A stretch of 64,000 nucleotides of DNA from Salvator merianae (lineage: Eukaryota > Chordata > Lepidosauria > Squamata > Teiidae), in assembly GCA_003586115.2 (NCBI GenBank), contig QVOM02000112.1, positions 50,590,212-50,654,211 on the forward strand. The letters run 5' to 3'. Below, in pieces: positions 33,701-40,794 of this stretch. The position numbers and the translations under genes were made by a program. The notes beneath the pieces were generated by a model. That model had not been told where the DNA came from, did not search any database, and worked only from the letters and a program-made list of their open reading frames with translations. Position 1 is the stretch's first letter. The number at the start of each line of letters is the position of its first letter.

Positions 33701-36005
33701 ACAAGGAATGTATAGAATTATAAGCTTACCTACTGTTAGAATATGTGTCCTTGTTTTTTGAACATAGGTAATTTGTTGAACTTCTTGTGACTCATAATCT
33801 GAAATAAGATGTGCACATTTTGTAGTGGAATGCAAAGTGTTACCCTTTAATAACTGTTTAAACATTTTTACAGACTGATGCTGATGTCCTTATACAATGT
33901 TAGCATCAATGTGAAGGGCTTGAAGTACATCAGTGAAAGTCCAGAGTTTTTCCCCTTGCTTTGGTGGCTACTAAATGGTAAGACTTTTATGAATAGACAT
34001 ACTAGATAGTCCCTTTACTGGATGACGGTCATATTTAGGAACAAGGAAATGATAGGCAAGTGCATGAAAAAGCGTGGAAGTTTATATGGAATGAGAGAAG
34101 GATGGAAGCAGCAATAAAACAGGTATGAATTGTTAAGAGAGAAAGCAAAAGACAGTCTCCTCAGTATAGGATTGATAAAGGAGCTTTTACCTGTGCTTGC
34201 GTGTTTCAGGAAGCGTAGAACCATGAGAGGTTAAAGTCTAAACATGGGGTGCTTGAGCTTCTCTAGCCTTACCCCAAGCCCTGTGGCTGTGGCTGGATTC
34301 ACTGAACACCTGAAAGACCCCAAGTTTATCAGGCCTATCACATCAGCTTTTCCCTTACCTGTGAGTTTTCTTATATGCACCCTATACAATTCATTCAAAT
34401 GGATGGATGGCCATCCATTCCATGGATGGACTGTGCCCATTCTGCTGAGTATAGGTAACAATTAGGAAGCCATACAGTTCTTATTGGCCTCTGTACCTTG
34501 GCTTTTGCTGGCCTAGCCCTTTTCTGAAGCTTCAACCACCTCTTCTGCCACCTAAGCACCAAATCTCCTGGGCCCTGGACTAGTATCATCCTGTGTGTCA
34601 GGAATTTTGTGATATGTCTAAGTTCATCATACACGGCAGTAACATATTTGGAAATGACAGGTTCTACACTTTAGTGGGGAGGGAAAATCCATGTGACTAC
34701 ATTAACTTGCGCTTTTTGAAAAAAACACAATATGGTTTGTATTCAGTGCTTAATCTCATTTCTGCTTTTAGGGCTGGTTTACATGCAAGCCACAGACAAG
34801 ACTTGAGTTATGGCTGTTTTTATAGAATAACTGGGAAGGTTCATGCCATTGAACATGAGCCTCCAAAGTACACAAAAACTGATAAGTCTGATTGGCTCTT
34901 CAGTTGCTGTAAAAGTTAATTTCTGTAGAAGTTCCTACCCTCTCCACTTGAAATATCATACCTGGTCTTGCCTCACCAACCTATGATAAATTTATTTTAA
35001 AAAAATCCTGCAGTAAATGATCTGTTTTTTAATTTTATGAAGCTTGGGTTCTTTATATGGTTTAGGGTTTGGTATTAGGAGGAACAAGGTTATTATGCCT
35101 TTAGGAGTTGTGCAGCAGGTGGAAATTCAGTAGGTTAGGTTCTTCTCATACAAGCATACAATAAAGAGAAACTTTGCCTTCTGGCATCCTGTCTGTCAGA
35201 CATCTTATTATTTCTGGGTGACTATTCATTTATTTTACTTTTTAACTAATCTCTCTCTCTCTCTGTCCATCTGTCTGTTTTGGTGGTGTTTGCATATTTG
35301 TGTTTTATAGTGCAATTTTGAATTGTGTAGAATTTTTAATTGTTTTGTATATTTTTGAAATTTTTGTGTGTTTTGCGTAACTCATCTATGGGCCTTTGGA
35401 TAAAGTGTGGGATAGATATAGAAATAACAAACAAATATGCAAATTTGTAGTATGTTTTGCAACTTAAATGGAAAACCCAAACCATAGTCAATGCAAGGAG
35501 CAAGCAAATCTTGTCGGCAGCCGAGAGGATTTTCCAGGTAGGCTTTAATCGTGATAAGTTCTCCCCACTGTATGAAAGAACTTACATACTATGTAGGATC
35601 CCAGATAAGCCCAGCCAAATGCACCAATCAAGATCATTGATATGATTGCTAGTATCAGTACGTGCATTTCTGCTTTTTCTCTGTACATTCAGTGAACTTG
35701 TGAGTAGCTCTGCTTAGTGAGAAAATGGGGGGAAAGTGGCCTTGTAAAAAGTTAATCTGAGGTGATAGTTTCAAGTTGTTTCTCCTTTTCTTCTAGATCC
35801 AGATCCGGAAGTATGCCTTCATGTGCTACGACTTCTTCAGTCCATGCTTTTAGAGCCGGAAATTTTAACGAAATGTGCTTCTGAAATACGTGGCTCCTTG
35901 CCAATTCCACGAATCCGTCTGTTATCTAAGAGTCGCAATGCAGATCTACAGATGTTGGCCCAAGAATTGCTTGAGGACCTCAAAGTATTAGAATGTGAAA
36001 TATAA
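3557..36005 (+). CDS. HSF2BP: HSF2BP (MEILB2), 3' part of the gene: five coding exons
   Basis: Spliced gene. Joining 3557-3706, 8969-9107, 11049-11166, 33874-33977 and 35797-36005 gives 720 nt, an open frame of 239 codons ending in TAA, with AG acceptors and GT donors at every internal edge. The product follows vertebrate HSF2BP closely in order and content (LRQQLNESKQLLLQQAEYC, then CGREFLVNSNQIVLDT, then MSLYNVSINVKGLKYIS, then AQELLEDLKVLE). The human protein is about 334 residues, so this covers roughly residue 96 to the C-terminus: the end of the N-terminal helical region and the armadillo-like domain. In mammals HSF2BP binds BRCA2 through that domain, binds BRME1, and brings RAD51 and DMC1 to meiotic double-strand breaks; it was first named as a partner of heat shock factor 2. 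The start codon and first exons are off the left edge. Family identity is recognised from memory, not searched. Confidence 0.95.
3707..4430. other. HSF2BP intron, first part: nothing recognised
   Basis: Begins with the GTAAGT donor. AT-rich, no repeat family or open frame that I can support. Ends where the MITE at 4431 begins. Confidence 0.5.
4431..4653. mobile_element. Palindromic MITE, GGGCCCAGTCACAC family, copy 2
   Basis: 223 bp, same termini and interior as the copies at 1174 and 48467. It is flanked by AAA at 4428-4430 and AAA at 4654-4656. It starts GGGCCCAGTCACTATT and ends GTGTGATTGGGCCC. Confidence 0.85.
4855..5430 (+). mobile_element. L2-type LINE fragment with 3' tail
   Basis: Encodes CGVPQASVLTSMLF (the reverse transcriptase QGSVLSP block) near 4880, then a stretch resembling the SDPxGAVQVL and LKLNPDK motifs near 4995-5090. 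It ends with an L2-like 3' terminus (TTTTATTGTAACCTGCCCTG near 5371-5390). The middle is deleted and frameshifted. L2 is common in squamate genomes. Confidence 0.7.
5541..5700 (-). mobile_element. L2-type LINE fragment, minus strand
   Basis: The complement reads VNMNRLRPNLDKMDILF, matching the L2 motif NRLKLNPDKTEVL. The boundary motif TTGAATATCACTTACC near 5546 also occurs in the minus-strand L2 piece at 20951, so both are the same part of the element. Confidence 0.6.
5721..5816. repeat. 32-bp tandem repeat, three copies
   Basis: Three units at 5721-5752, 5753-5784 and 5785-5816, each beginning AAATTGGATG and containing CTTGGGAAGACAGAAT. They differ from one another by only one to three bases. 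It abuts the minus-strand L2 fragment. Confidence 0.9.
5817..6480 (-). repeat. Unclassified interspersed-repeat-like segment
   Basis: Phrases such as CAGTTTGCCCAGGAAGAGAA (about 6140-6160), followed by text about a GTGGTCAAATGATG block near 6217, resemble a dispersed repeat I have seen in other amniotes, read on the minus strand. I cannot name the family. No coding potential. Confidence 0.3.
6481..7960. other. HSF2BP intron, nothing recognised
   Basis: AT-rich unique-looking sequence with only short chance frames on either strand. No splice-bounded open segment similar to HSF2BP and no named repeat. Confidence 0.45.
7965..8745. repeat. Imperfect palindrome of about 0.75 kb, probable non-autonomous DNA element
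   Basis: The left arm (about 8008-8250) and right arm (about 8475-8705) are inverted copies: AAAGGAGACTATTTG at 8010 pairs with CAAATAGTCTCCTTTT at 8686; the region around the Gln/Pro-rich CTGCCCCAAGC also pairs. The central 200 bp is unpaired. It is GC-richer than the surrounding intron. Outer edges contain CTGAGG/CCTCAG motifs but I could not fix termini or a target duplication. Confidence 0.6.
8969..9107 (+). CDS. HSF2BP: HSF2BP coding exon, phase 0/1
   Basis: The acceptor is TTCCAG at 8963-8968 and the donor GTAAGT begins at 9108. It encodes SKAVKFFRLAGQTMESFVRS and continues through an acidic stretch (ESDESQF) to LGLTGIVT, leaving one base of an Asn codon that is completed by the next exon. 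The acidic DESQF motif and the GQTMESF motif are conserved in mammalian HSF2BP. This is part of the armadillo-like domain that binds BRCA2. Confidence 0.94.
9108..11048. other. HSF2BP intron, nothing recognised
   Basis: 1.94-kb intron between GTAAGT and CTATAG. AT-rich, no repeat family named and no second exon. Confidence 0.5.
11049..11166 (+). CDS. HSF2BP: HSF2BP coding exon, phase 1/2
   Basis: The acceptor is CTATAG at 11043-11048 and the donor GTATGT begins at 11167. It encodes NVAALACGREFLVNSNQIVL and then DTMMQLLGDMKPGSCSKLKV, with the Asn and final Val codons split across introns. The CGREFLVNS block is a hallmark of HSF2BP. The intron that follows is 22.7 kb and filled with transposable elements. 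Confidence 0.95.
11313..11517. mobile_element. Palindromic MITE, GGGCCCAGTCACAC family, copy 3
   Basis: About 205 bp. It starts GGGCCCAGCTACAC after TTA at 11310-11312 and ends near GGCCCC at 11517. The right flank is ATA, so the duplication is imperfect or the end has decayed. It has small internal deletions relative to the 223-bp copies. Confidence 0.75.
11518..12360. other. HSF2BP intron, nothing recognised
   Basis: No repeat or coding segment that I can support between the MITE and the SINE. Confidence 0.4.
12361..12580 (-). mobile_element. tRNA-derived SINE, minus strand
   Basis: On the minus strand the head reads TGGTAGAGTGC (A-box like) followed by GGGTTCACATCT (B-box like), and the tail ends in GGCAGGATATAAAGG. 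This is the layout of tRNA-headed SINEs common in squamates, several of which have a MIR/CORE-like body. Exact family not determined. Confidence 0.6.
12581..15127. other. HSF2BP intron, unclassified
   Basis: 2.5 kb with no repeat family I can name. A TATTTAAAGG box at 12829 followed by a T-rich tract might be a fossil promoter or LTR, but no terminal repeat partner was found. A direct duplication of GCTAAGCTATTCCAAATG occurs at about 13899 and 13931. Short open frames on both strands have no recognisable product. Confidence 0.35.
15131..16202. mobile_element. GC-rich 1.07-kb terminal-inverted-repeat element, non-autonomous
   Basis: The left end GGCCGCGGTCGGACATCG pairs with the right end CGTGTCGGAACGCAGCC (inverted: GGCTGCGTTCCGACACG). 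It is flanked by TAA at 15128-15130 and ATA at 16203-16205. The interior has many CpG sites, unusual for this AT-rich intron, which suggests a young copy. It carries a 48-bp tandem duplication. No transposase-like frame was seen. Confidence 0.65.
15533..15628. repeat. 48-bp tandem duplication inside the GC-rich element
   Basis: Two head-to-tail units (15533-15580 and 15581-15628), each starting AACTAAGCTTTTGAAATGCG and ending TTCACTTT. They differ at two positions by eye. Confidence 0.9.
16262..16443. mobile_element. MITE-like segment ending GCAGAAAGGGCC
   Basis: The right end TGCAGAAAGGGCC is followed by TAA (16444-16446). Internal GATCCAGAT and GATCTGGAT blocks are inverted, and the interior resembles the pieces at 20305-20530 and 22372-22490 (GTGCTGATCC, TCAGTGGG). 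The left end is not resolved. Confidence 0.5.
16444..17247. other. HSF2BP intron, nothing recognised
   Basis: AT-rich, no named repeat or coding segment. Confidence 0.4.
17248..17440. mobile_element. Palindromic MITE, GGGCCCAGTCACAC family, copy 4 (left end damaged)
   Basis: Shares TTTTAATCCAGCTTCAGTCC and the matching right half (GGACTGAAGCTGGATTAAAG) with the other copies. The outermost left bases are missing or diverged, and the right end reads GTGTGAACCGGCC. Confidence 0.7.
17441..18307. other. HSF2BP intron, nothing recognised
   Basis: Between the MITE and the Tc1-like element; no feature I can support. TA at 18306-18307 is the target-site copy of the transposon. Confidence 0.4.
18308..18447. 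repeat. Left inverted repeat of the Tc1-like element
   Basis: About 140 bp, starting CACTAGTGGCC. It matches the complement of the right end, including the block GGAGTAACCCCATAAAATGA. Long repeats of this kind usually hold the transposase binding sites. Confidence 0.85.
18561..19637 (+). pseudogene. Tc1-like transposase with one in-frame TGA and a short gap in the catalytic core
   Basis: One frame from 18561 to the TAA at 19635-19637, cut by a TGA at 18885-18887. The N-terminal part has the helix-turn-helix DNA-binding segments (KRCKIVLLSEQDNSYEEIRR and onward). The C-terminal part has the DDE core: VIWSDKARISLF (first Asp), FQQDSAP (second Asp) and SPDLNATENLW (Glu). Only 32 residues separate the second Asp from the Glu, against 34 in Tc1 proteins. 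The usual His after APC is lost, so small compensating deletions seem likely. No ATG precedes codon 18561 in frame; the first in-frame ATG is 18618. It is close to full length (about 340 residues). Confidence 0.88.
19723..19862. repeat. Right inverted repeat of the Tc1-like element
   Basis: Complement of the left repeat; differences are single bases, including ACTGTGG versus ATTGTGG near the tip. Confidence 0.85.
19865..20300. other. HSF2BP intron, nothing recognised
   Basis: AT-rich stretch right of the transposon, no named feature. Confidence 0.4.
20305..20530. mobile_element. MITE-like fragment related to 16262-16443
   Basis: Shares GTGCTGATCCAGATC and GTCTGCA motifs with the segments at 16262 and 22372. 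Neither terminus nor a duplication could be fixed. Confidence 0.35.
20951..21203 (-). mobile_element. L2 reverse transcriptase fragment, minus strand; left arm of an inverted pair
   Basis: The complement reads through the L2 segment around the catalytic box (GTQLYLSF, then RPKESSG, then NRLKQNxDKQ). It matches 22652-22903 in the opposite direction at roughly 96% by hand count. Both arms carry the same damage: a stop where the Tyr-Ala-Asp-Asp box should be, and a TAG in place of the Trp codon in the DWM motif. Confidence 0.8.
21204..22136. other. Spacer between the inverted L2 arms, left part: nothing recognised
   Basis: No repeat family named and no coding segment. With the palindrome at 22137 it makes up most of the 1.45-kb loop between the L2 arms. 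Confidence 0.4.
22137..22342. repeat. Palindromic interspersed element, about 200 bp
   Basis: The two arms meet near 22230: GACTAAGCCTACTTCATCAG at 22198 pairs with the complement in GATGAAGTAGGCTTAGCC-type sequence at 22238, and AACTTCTTTCTCT pairs with AGAGAAAGAAGTT. The right end reads ACACTAACATGGCTAC. This hairpin pattern is familiar from other amniote genomes, but I cannot assign a class. Confidence 0.6.
22372..22490. mobile_element. MITE-like fragment starting GGCCCTTTCTGCAC
   Basis: Begins with the same 14-bp terminus as the MITE at 464 and is preceded by TTA (22369-22371), but the interior (GATCCAGATCAGTGGG) belongs with 16262 and 20305. The right end is not resolved. Confidence 0.5.
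22652..23400 (+). mobile_element. L2-type LINE fragment, plus strand; right arm of the inverted pair plus the C-terminal region
   Basis: Follows the L2 ORF from the reverse transcriptase core (22652-22903) to the C-terminal block, which reads LHWLLTHFWAQFKVLVLTFK near 23128-23187 followed by AQNGLELGYLKEHLL. This C-terminal motif is typical of L2 proteins. Several stops and frameshifts. The part beyond 22903 is not present in the minus-strand arm. Confidence 0.8.
23401..26789. other. HSF2BP intron, nothing recognised
   Basis: 3.4 kb. It includes a short imperfect TG/CA run (about 23454-23493) and AT-rich unique-looking DNA. No splice-bounded exon, no named repeat. Confidence 0.4.
26790..27945 (+). 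mobile_element. CR1 LINE, 5' segment of a copy split by a DIRS insertion
   Basis: Matches the CR1 ORF2 3' half: the EAFDK-like segment near 26815, ATTTGCTGATGATAC (the Ala-Asp-Asp box) near 27051 and 27233, TGGTGCAGCTGAATGGGGAT with TACTGTGTGCAGTTCTG near 27603-27640, and CATAGTGTGGGCAAAGTGGA near 27815. It stops near 27945, and the CR1 text resumes at 33401 on the far side of the DIRS element. Contains an internal tandem duplication. Confidence 0.85.
26940..27300 (+). repeat. Tandem duplication of about 180 bp inside the CR1 copy
   Basis: Two successive units (about 26940-27117 and 27118-27300) share AATGGAGAG, the CTATGTCCT.GAACT region, a T-rich stretch, TTTGCTGATGATACTA and TCAGAGTGGTAAAAACAAG. 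They have since diverged by substitutions and small indels. A normal CR1 has this block once. Confidence 0.7.
27978..28070. repeat. Left inverted terminal repeat of the DIRS element
   Basis: Reads ATCTTCCTGCTACCAACCAG, then ACAGATGGCGCTCTAAGCC and TATAAA-like sequence, then CCAGTTCTTCTG. The complement of 33259-33351 has the same blocks. The TATAAA near 28029 could be its promoter. Confidence 0.75.
28443..28760 (+). mobile_element. Penelope-like element end: palindrome nested in the DIRS gag region
   Basis: The left arm (28443-28546) and right arm (28607-28711) are inverted copies (TAGTTTTTGGGCTATTGTGC against GCACAATAGCCCAAAAACTA). These lines, together with GAAACCGGCTGTGAAAGCCT at 28714, match the ends of vertebrate Penelope-like elements, which often sit as inverted partial copies. 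No reverse transcriptase or GIY-YIG frame remains. Confidence 0.7.
29200..30700 (+). pseudogene. DIRS gag-like region, decayed
   Basis: Lies between the Penelope palindrome and the reverse transcriptase. One frame reads KKSGKSGKGHAAKEDEEQ (about 29245-29300), a basic/acidic stretch as in DIRS first ORFs, and a later part is rich in Arg and Phe before the reverse transcriptase. No conserved domain is certain; placement by gene order. Confidence 0.45.
30860..31460 (+). pseudogene. DIRS reverse transcriptase, fragmented
   Basis: Contains LLSLNLEDTYVHIPVHQSSR followed by QFLRFALGFSHWQFSALPFG, the DIRS version of the LDLxDAYxHIP and FxVLPFGL blocks, then the catalytic box YLDD at 31290-31301. At least two frame changes and several stops. 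Not a retroviral-type protein; LTR and protease signals are absent. Confidence 0.8.
31840..32100 (+). pseudogene. DIRS RNase H region, decayed
   Basis: Frame reads MKFRAIYLSFLLFEHLVSGR followed by HIFVRTNNSTVKAHI, matching the E.xAI...L..F...L.G..V.xRTDN..VKAHI block of DIRS RNase H. The TDN motif is TNN here, so a metal-binding Asp is lost. Confidence 0.7.
32430..33000 (+). pseudogene. DIRS tyrosine recombinase, decayed
   Basis: KSVFLVAIVYARHMSKLADL matches the K.AFLVA.xSARRVSEL block, with His in place of the Arg that should be catalytic. RSDSLFALFHP and KRGEKASAKTL follow, then ISAYSIWSAAS, VEEICRVAT. Frames shift at least twice. Same architecture as the better preserved piece at 1-1060. 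Confidence 0.7.
33259..33351. repeat. Right inverted terminal repeat of the DIRS element
   Basis: Inverted copy of 27978-28070 (CAGAAGAACTGG, GGCTTAGGGTGCCATCTGTT, GGTAGCAGGAAGAT). Outside it, a GGTACTTACTGTGAGAT motif near 33178 recurs inverted near 33375 (ATCTCATGGTAAGTACC). Confidence 0.75.
33401..33690 (+). mobile_element. CR1 LINE, 3' segment (continuation of 26790-27945)
   Basis: Resumes at TAGCATATAATTAAACTTG, the CR1 text that follows the point where the left segment ends. It continues through GGTTTGAACCCATTTATGGAGG, a GGCAGTGTGACTGCCTCTGA block, GTGGTTATGTCCTGC and GTGAGAACAGACTGC...GATTAGATGAGCC, the CR1 3' UTR order. The distal tail is missing or lost near 33690. Confidence 0.8.
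33874..33977 (+). CDS. HSF2BP: HSF2BP coding exon, phase 2/1
   Basis: The acceptor is TTTTTACAG ending at 33873 and the donor GTAAGA begins at 33978. After completing a Val codon it reads LMLMSLYNVSINVKGLKYIS and then ESPEFFPLLWWLLN, with one base of an Asp codon left over. The WWLL helix and the YISESP motif match mammalian HSF2BP. It lies only about 180 bp downstream of the repeat stack that fills the preceding intron. Confidence 0.95.
33978..35796. other. HSF2BP last intron, mostly unclassified
   Basis: 1.8-kb intron. It has a short CT run at about 35250-35263 and an L2-like tail near 35300-35435 (TTTTAATTGTTTTGTAT, then GGGCCTTTGGATAAAGTGTGGGATAGA), the latter weak. No other element or coding segment seen. 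Confidence 0.4.
35797..36005 (+). CDS. HSF2BP: HSF2BP last coding exon with TAA stop
   Basis: The acceptor is CTTCTAG ending at 35796. The exon encodes DPDPEVCLHVLRLLQSMLLE, continues with a stretch rich in Lys, Arg and Ser (LLSKSRNADLQ), and ends AQELLEDLKVLECEI before TAA at 36003-36005. The LEDL..LE ending matches the human C-terminus (LEDLRTLEHNV). This completes the armadillo-like fold. Confidence 0.95.
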
Positions 36006-37640
36006 TGTTCTATGAAGTTGTTAATAGTTACTAAAGCATGCATTTTTTAAAAAACTAGTTGTTATAAGTAAGTTTGTTTCTGGCCTTTATATCTATGTAG
36101 GTAAAAGGAATGTCAGCCATAAGTAGCATGCATAAAGATTTCTACCCTAGCAATGTATGGCCAAACCTACACCAGTAGCTGTTATGGAAAAGCTAATATT
36201 ATCAGAAAATTTTGTATGAGGATAAAAAGGCTGCTGTCAAAGATTTTAAGTGTTGTGCTCTATATTAATAGGTTGTTGGGGATAAATTTCTTTTGATTCC
36301 TTAGTTTAATTATCTAGCAAAAGAGAAAAAAATCTCAACTGCGTTAAAAATATTCTTCATCAGTTTTTGAAATTTGAATTATCAGTGAAACATGAAGAAC
36401 TTTGTGATGTATAGGGATGTGTTAACAACACTGTCAGCAATCACATTAGACATATTCATGGGATTTATTCAGGTAACTTTGTGTTTGCCTGAACTTGTGA
36501 ATATTGCCTGCACAGAGGAGGATAAAAGTGCACATGCAAGTCCTGTCCCCAGTGTCCCGGCTTGCTTCCCCTGCCAGCTTAATCTCTGACTTCCCACATC
36601 CCACAGTGAAGGGCAAAGAGGAGTTTCATGTATAGTGCAGTACTTGCATAGAACACAACTAATACATCTTGTGCAGTCGAGCATCCTTGAGTGCATGAAG
36701 TATTCTGGCATTAATAGAAATGTAAATGAAAGTTCTCTGCAGTTCTTTGGTGCTGAACATGGGAAAGAATACAGACTGAACAAGCATGAAAAAATGCATG
36801 AGAGGGCTTGTGGTGAGGTTCCACCTTCTCAAACTGTCATTAAGGGATTTTATAATAAAGTTGTAGTCTGGCCTTTCATTGGGACAGACAGGGTTATTTT
36901 AATGAGAAGCATCTTTCCAACAGGCAACTCCCTTTGTTGCTTCTTAACTCCCTCTTAACTTCTTCCCCTCCCTAGTAATCATATACTGAAACCGAACTCA
37001 GGTATATTAAAAGAGGGGTGCAAATTCTGCCCTTTGCTTTCCACAATTTACAAAATCTGAAATCTGCTGATCTGAAGGATGAATATAGAAAAGCAGTAAG
37101 CATTAAGACCATCACTTTGTAAAACTATTGACACTTACTTTTTTTTCTGTGATTTCCTTTTTGAGTGAAGACAACAGAAGTAAGAACAAAGAATGGGCAC
37201 AGATCTGTTTATTTTGCTAAGTTCTAAACTTTTCAGTATGGGAAACTTCCTGTGGAGGCCTGAACACAGCAGTAAATGTGCTCTGTAATTTAACTGTGAC
37301 TTTACTACAGTTTCATTCATTTTGAAGAATTGCTAGTCAGATTTAAATATTTAAATTACTTTTATACATTCCATATTTTAAAAAAAGAGAAACTGATTGT
37401 TTCTGAAGCTGAGAAATTTTGAAGGAGGGAAATTCAGTGAAAAGACAGTTTTGTAAGGTGTGTTTTTATGAAAATAATGTAACATTTTTATTTATGAAAA
37501 TATACTATAAGTATGCATGTTGTTATTTAGGTTATATTTCTTACTTCTGGATCCCAGTGGGCTATTATTTTTGTTTAAAATTCTTAGAAATCAAAAATAT
37601 ATAAATAAAATCAAAAAGTGAATAAAATGCTTCTGGTTAG
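36006..37640 (+). promoter_or_regulatory. HSF2BP: Presumed HSF2BP 3' UTR with candidate poly(A) signals
   Basis: AT-rich, no large repeat recognised. AATAAA hexamers occur at 36854-36859, 37604-37609 and 37621-37626; the last two form a close pair in a very AT-rich setting and are the best candidates for the 3' end. Which site is used cannot be told from sequence alone, so the right edge is approximate. Confidence 0.45.
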
Positions 37641-37879
37641 ATAGAAGGAAATATATTTGTCTTTTAATGTTTTAGATGATTGAAATATGCTGTTCATTAA
37701 ATACTTTGCTGTTCAAGATGCTATTTCTTATTGTAGATTGCCCCAGAACTGCTTTATAACATCTAACAAAACATTTATTTGTCTTTGTTTCTTACATTCA
37801 CAATACATCAAAGGTACCAGGATTAGCAAAAATTTAGTAAGAAATATATATAACTTCAATAATAACTTGCATATTAACA

Positions 37880-37938
37880 GAGTCTTCGGAGAGGGGCGGC
37901 ATACAAATCCAATTAATAAAATAAATAAATAAATAAAT
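37880..37938 (+). mobile_element. L2-type 3' tail with (AAAT)n
   Basis: AGTCTTCGGAGAGGGGCGGC then ATACAAATCCAATTAATAAA and a run of AAAT. This is the squamate L2 3' terminus (or a SINE that uses it), which points to a squamate host. It lies just past the HSF2BP poly(A) signals. Confidence 0.75.
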
Positions 37939-40794
37939 ATTCATACACTGAGAGACAAACATATTACTTGAAAGAGATTTAATGCCTGTGATTTATTTGC
38001 ATAGAATTGTCACAACTTGCTGCTTAAAACCGTAACATAGCAACCATTAGGAAGACCTTCTTTTTTAGTCACCCTGTTTTTCATCTCGAAGACTGAATAA
38101 ATCTGGGCTTCTTCTGTGATATGGTGTAGGACCCCCAAATAAAATCTGATTCTGAGTCCATTTTTTCCCCTCTCCAGGTTTCTCACTGCATAAGATGCAG
38201 AGAAGCAAAATCTGGCTTTGAAAAGTTAGTTGAACAAATATTTTGTCCACAGAACTATATCTTTTGGAGGATATTGCATTTTATCCTTAAAATTTCATTT
38301 CCTTGTGATGGTTGTCTTTTGTGCTAGAATTTCCTGGTCAATCAAGTACCCCTCTTCCTGCTAAGTTATTTGGGCCTGGATCATTCTGCATATAGAGGCT
38401 ATTGTGTTTTTTTATTCCCCCTGAATATTCTCAGAGGTGATAGTTTTAAACATGCTGGCTAGTTGGAGAAGATTCTTTGAGGTATAAGAAGATATGACTT
38501 ACACTTCCTTCTTTTTTCCCCCATTTTTTATGTTCTTAGCAGAAGGCTCCACAATTACCAAGACTTCTAACAAGGTATGAGAAACTCGTGGTTCTTCTGT
38601 CCCTGCAGACTACTGGTTTAACTACAGAAATGTTATGATTGCTTATTCACAGTGCACATTACTAACCTTCGAAGTCTTAAAAAGGTGTGGGATTCTGACT
38701 TCAGTGAACTACTGGCTGATGAGGAATGGCTAACAATAGTAAATAATAAACCTTTGGAGTCTAGTCTAAGTTGAACTTGAAAGCTACACATTGCTGGTGT
38801 TTTATCTTCCACCCGACTGATTTTTATAAATATCAATGCCACACCAGTCTATTGGCATTGCAAAAAAATTAAGATCACTTATTTTTACCTAATCTGTCAA
38901 GATACTGAACATGAGATCATTTCTGTTTTGGGCATTCCATGCCAGCTCTCCCCAGATGAGGCATTAGTACAGATTTTTAACTGACTCATTTGCTCAATCA
39001 CCGTGGTGAACAGGATTTTGTTGCAGTTCCTATTCTCGTCAAGAAAACTAATTACTGCAAATAATCAGCAAAAACATATCTCCGTGAGAGTTGGGGGCTG
39101 GTACTCTGTGGACTGTTGCTACCAACAAATTTCTGTCTTTTCAAGTGCAACTTTTCCAACTTTACACTTATTTGGGGACACTTTCAAAACAGTGCTATTC
39201 ACTGAAACCACGAAGGGTCTAGTTTTTCTCTCTTGCTCAGCTGAATGAGTAGGGACACAGGCAGCCACATCAGCAGTGACTGGGACTATACCACAATGTT
39301 ATCTTGATATTTCTGAGTTGTGTGTGGTTGGTCTATCAGATATATACTTCCATAACTTAAGTGTTTCCTGCAAATTTGTTACTGGGGAAAATGTTTTATC
39401 CCACTAACAGCTTAAATTTTTTTTTGTGATTTTATTCCTTCTTTACTTAATATTAAAATATAACTTTTTAGAAAGGAAGATATGCCAGCTGAAGAATCAA
39501 AATAGCAAAAGCATGTTCCTGACTAAGGCTGGAATACTGTAGAAGTTAAAATTGTATTAAAATATAAAGTAGTGTCTTCTGGTTGAAGAGTTGCCTACAT
39601 TAGATCTGATAAGGTGCATTAAATTGAATTTCATTCCTGGTCTTCACAGCTTAGATCTTTCCACTGTTTCCATATTTTCCTACCTCCCAGCTGCCACACC
39701 TGCAGTTTGGGCACTGTCTGACATCACATAGTTCTCCCAGTACACATATATGTAGAGGCAGACATTCAGGTAATCATCCCTTTTTTGTTGTTATTTTTCA
39801 CTTTGATAGAAAGAAGAGGGGGAACAAGAAGCTTGTCAAACAAACCAAAAACCATTCCTGCTTTTAAAGTATGCTTTTTTTTGTTTTCCTCAGCTGTGGA
39901 ATTGCAGATCATTTAATAACTGCTCTTCTAATTGCAACTTTCCTTTAATAATCTTGCTAGTGGACTGGATTGCTGGACTGACAGATGATTCAATGGAAGT
40001 AGAGGTTTGCAAAATTCATTTTGCCTTCGAAGATATTTGAATCAAATAGAAAAAGCGCTTTTTTGCATTTTCAGAGTTTGATCGAAACGAACCAGCCTCT
40101 TCCTTCTTGAAAGTGGAACATTCTTTCAAATAGTCGTGTTTTCACTGTGTTTAACCCATGAAAAGGGCATTTTCAACAGGGAGAACATTGTGAAAAAGAA
40201 TGTGAAAAAACCCTTTTTTGACATTGTGATTCATTGACTAAGTGAAAAGGGGGGATGGCGTATCATTATCCAGGGAAGCAAAGCATATAACAGGCGAAGG
40301 GGTGAGGCTAGGACATAAACATAAATCATTCATTGAACTGGCCAGGCAATTCTAGAGTTTGATGGCAAACTGCCTGCCTGCTTTGCAGTTCAGGTTCATT
40401 GCAAATCGAACCACAATGTTTACTTTGTGCACGTTTCTGCTGGGGACTTTCTTTTTAAACACAAAGAACTCTCATTAATGAGAATATTTAGGTTCATTGG
40501 CAATGTGCATACTTGTAGAATTCTGCATTATTGTTCTGTGACAAACTATTAATCCACTGAAATTATCCATGAAACTATTCAGGGTAAGTGCAAAATGAAC
40601 ACAGATATGTATGTAATTGAGGAGGTAACTCTTACAGAATAAGGAGATAGATGAGAGTTACAGAAGATAGTTGGGCTAACTCCCACCCAACACACAAGAT
40701 TAATCACAGATTGAGATTAATATAGCCCTATCCCCATAAGTTACAAATTACCTGTTTTATCTGTGGGCTTTAAAAAATCAGGGTGCAACCACAT
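37939..40794. other. Intergenic, nothing recognised
   Basis: AT-rich DNA downstream of HSF2BP. No exon-like frame with splice signals and no named repeat that I can support. Confidence 0.4.

Noticed and set aside
35300..35435. L2-like 3' tail in the last HSF2BP intron
   Set aside because: Only short similarity in low-complexity T-rich sequence; mentioned under the intron but not called as an element.
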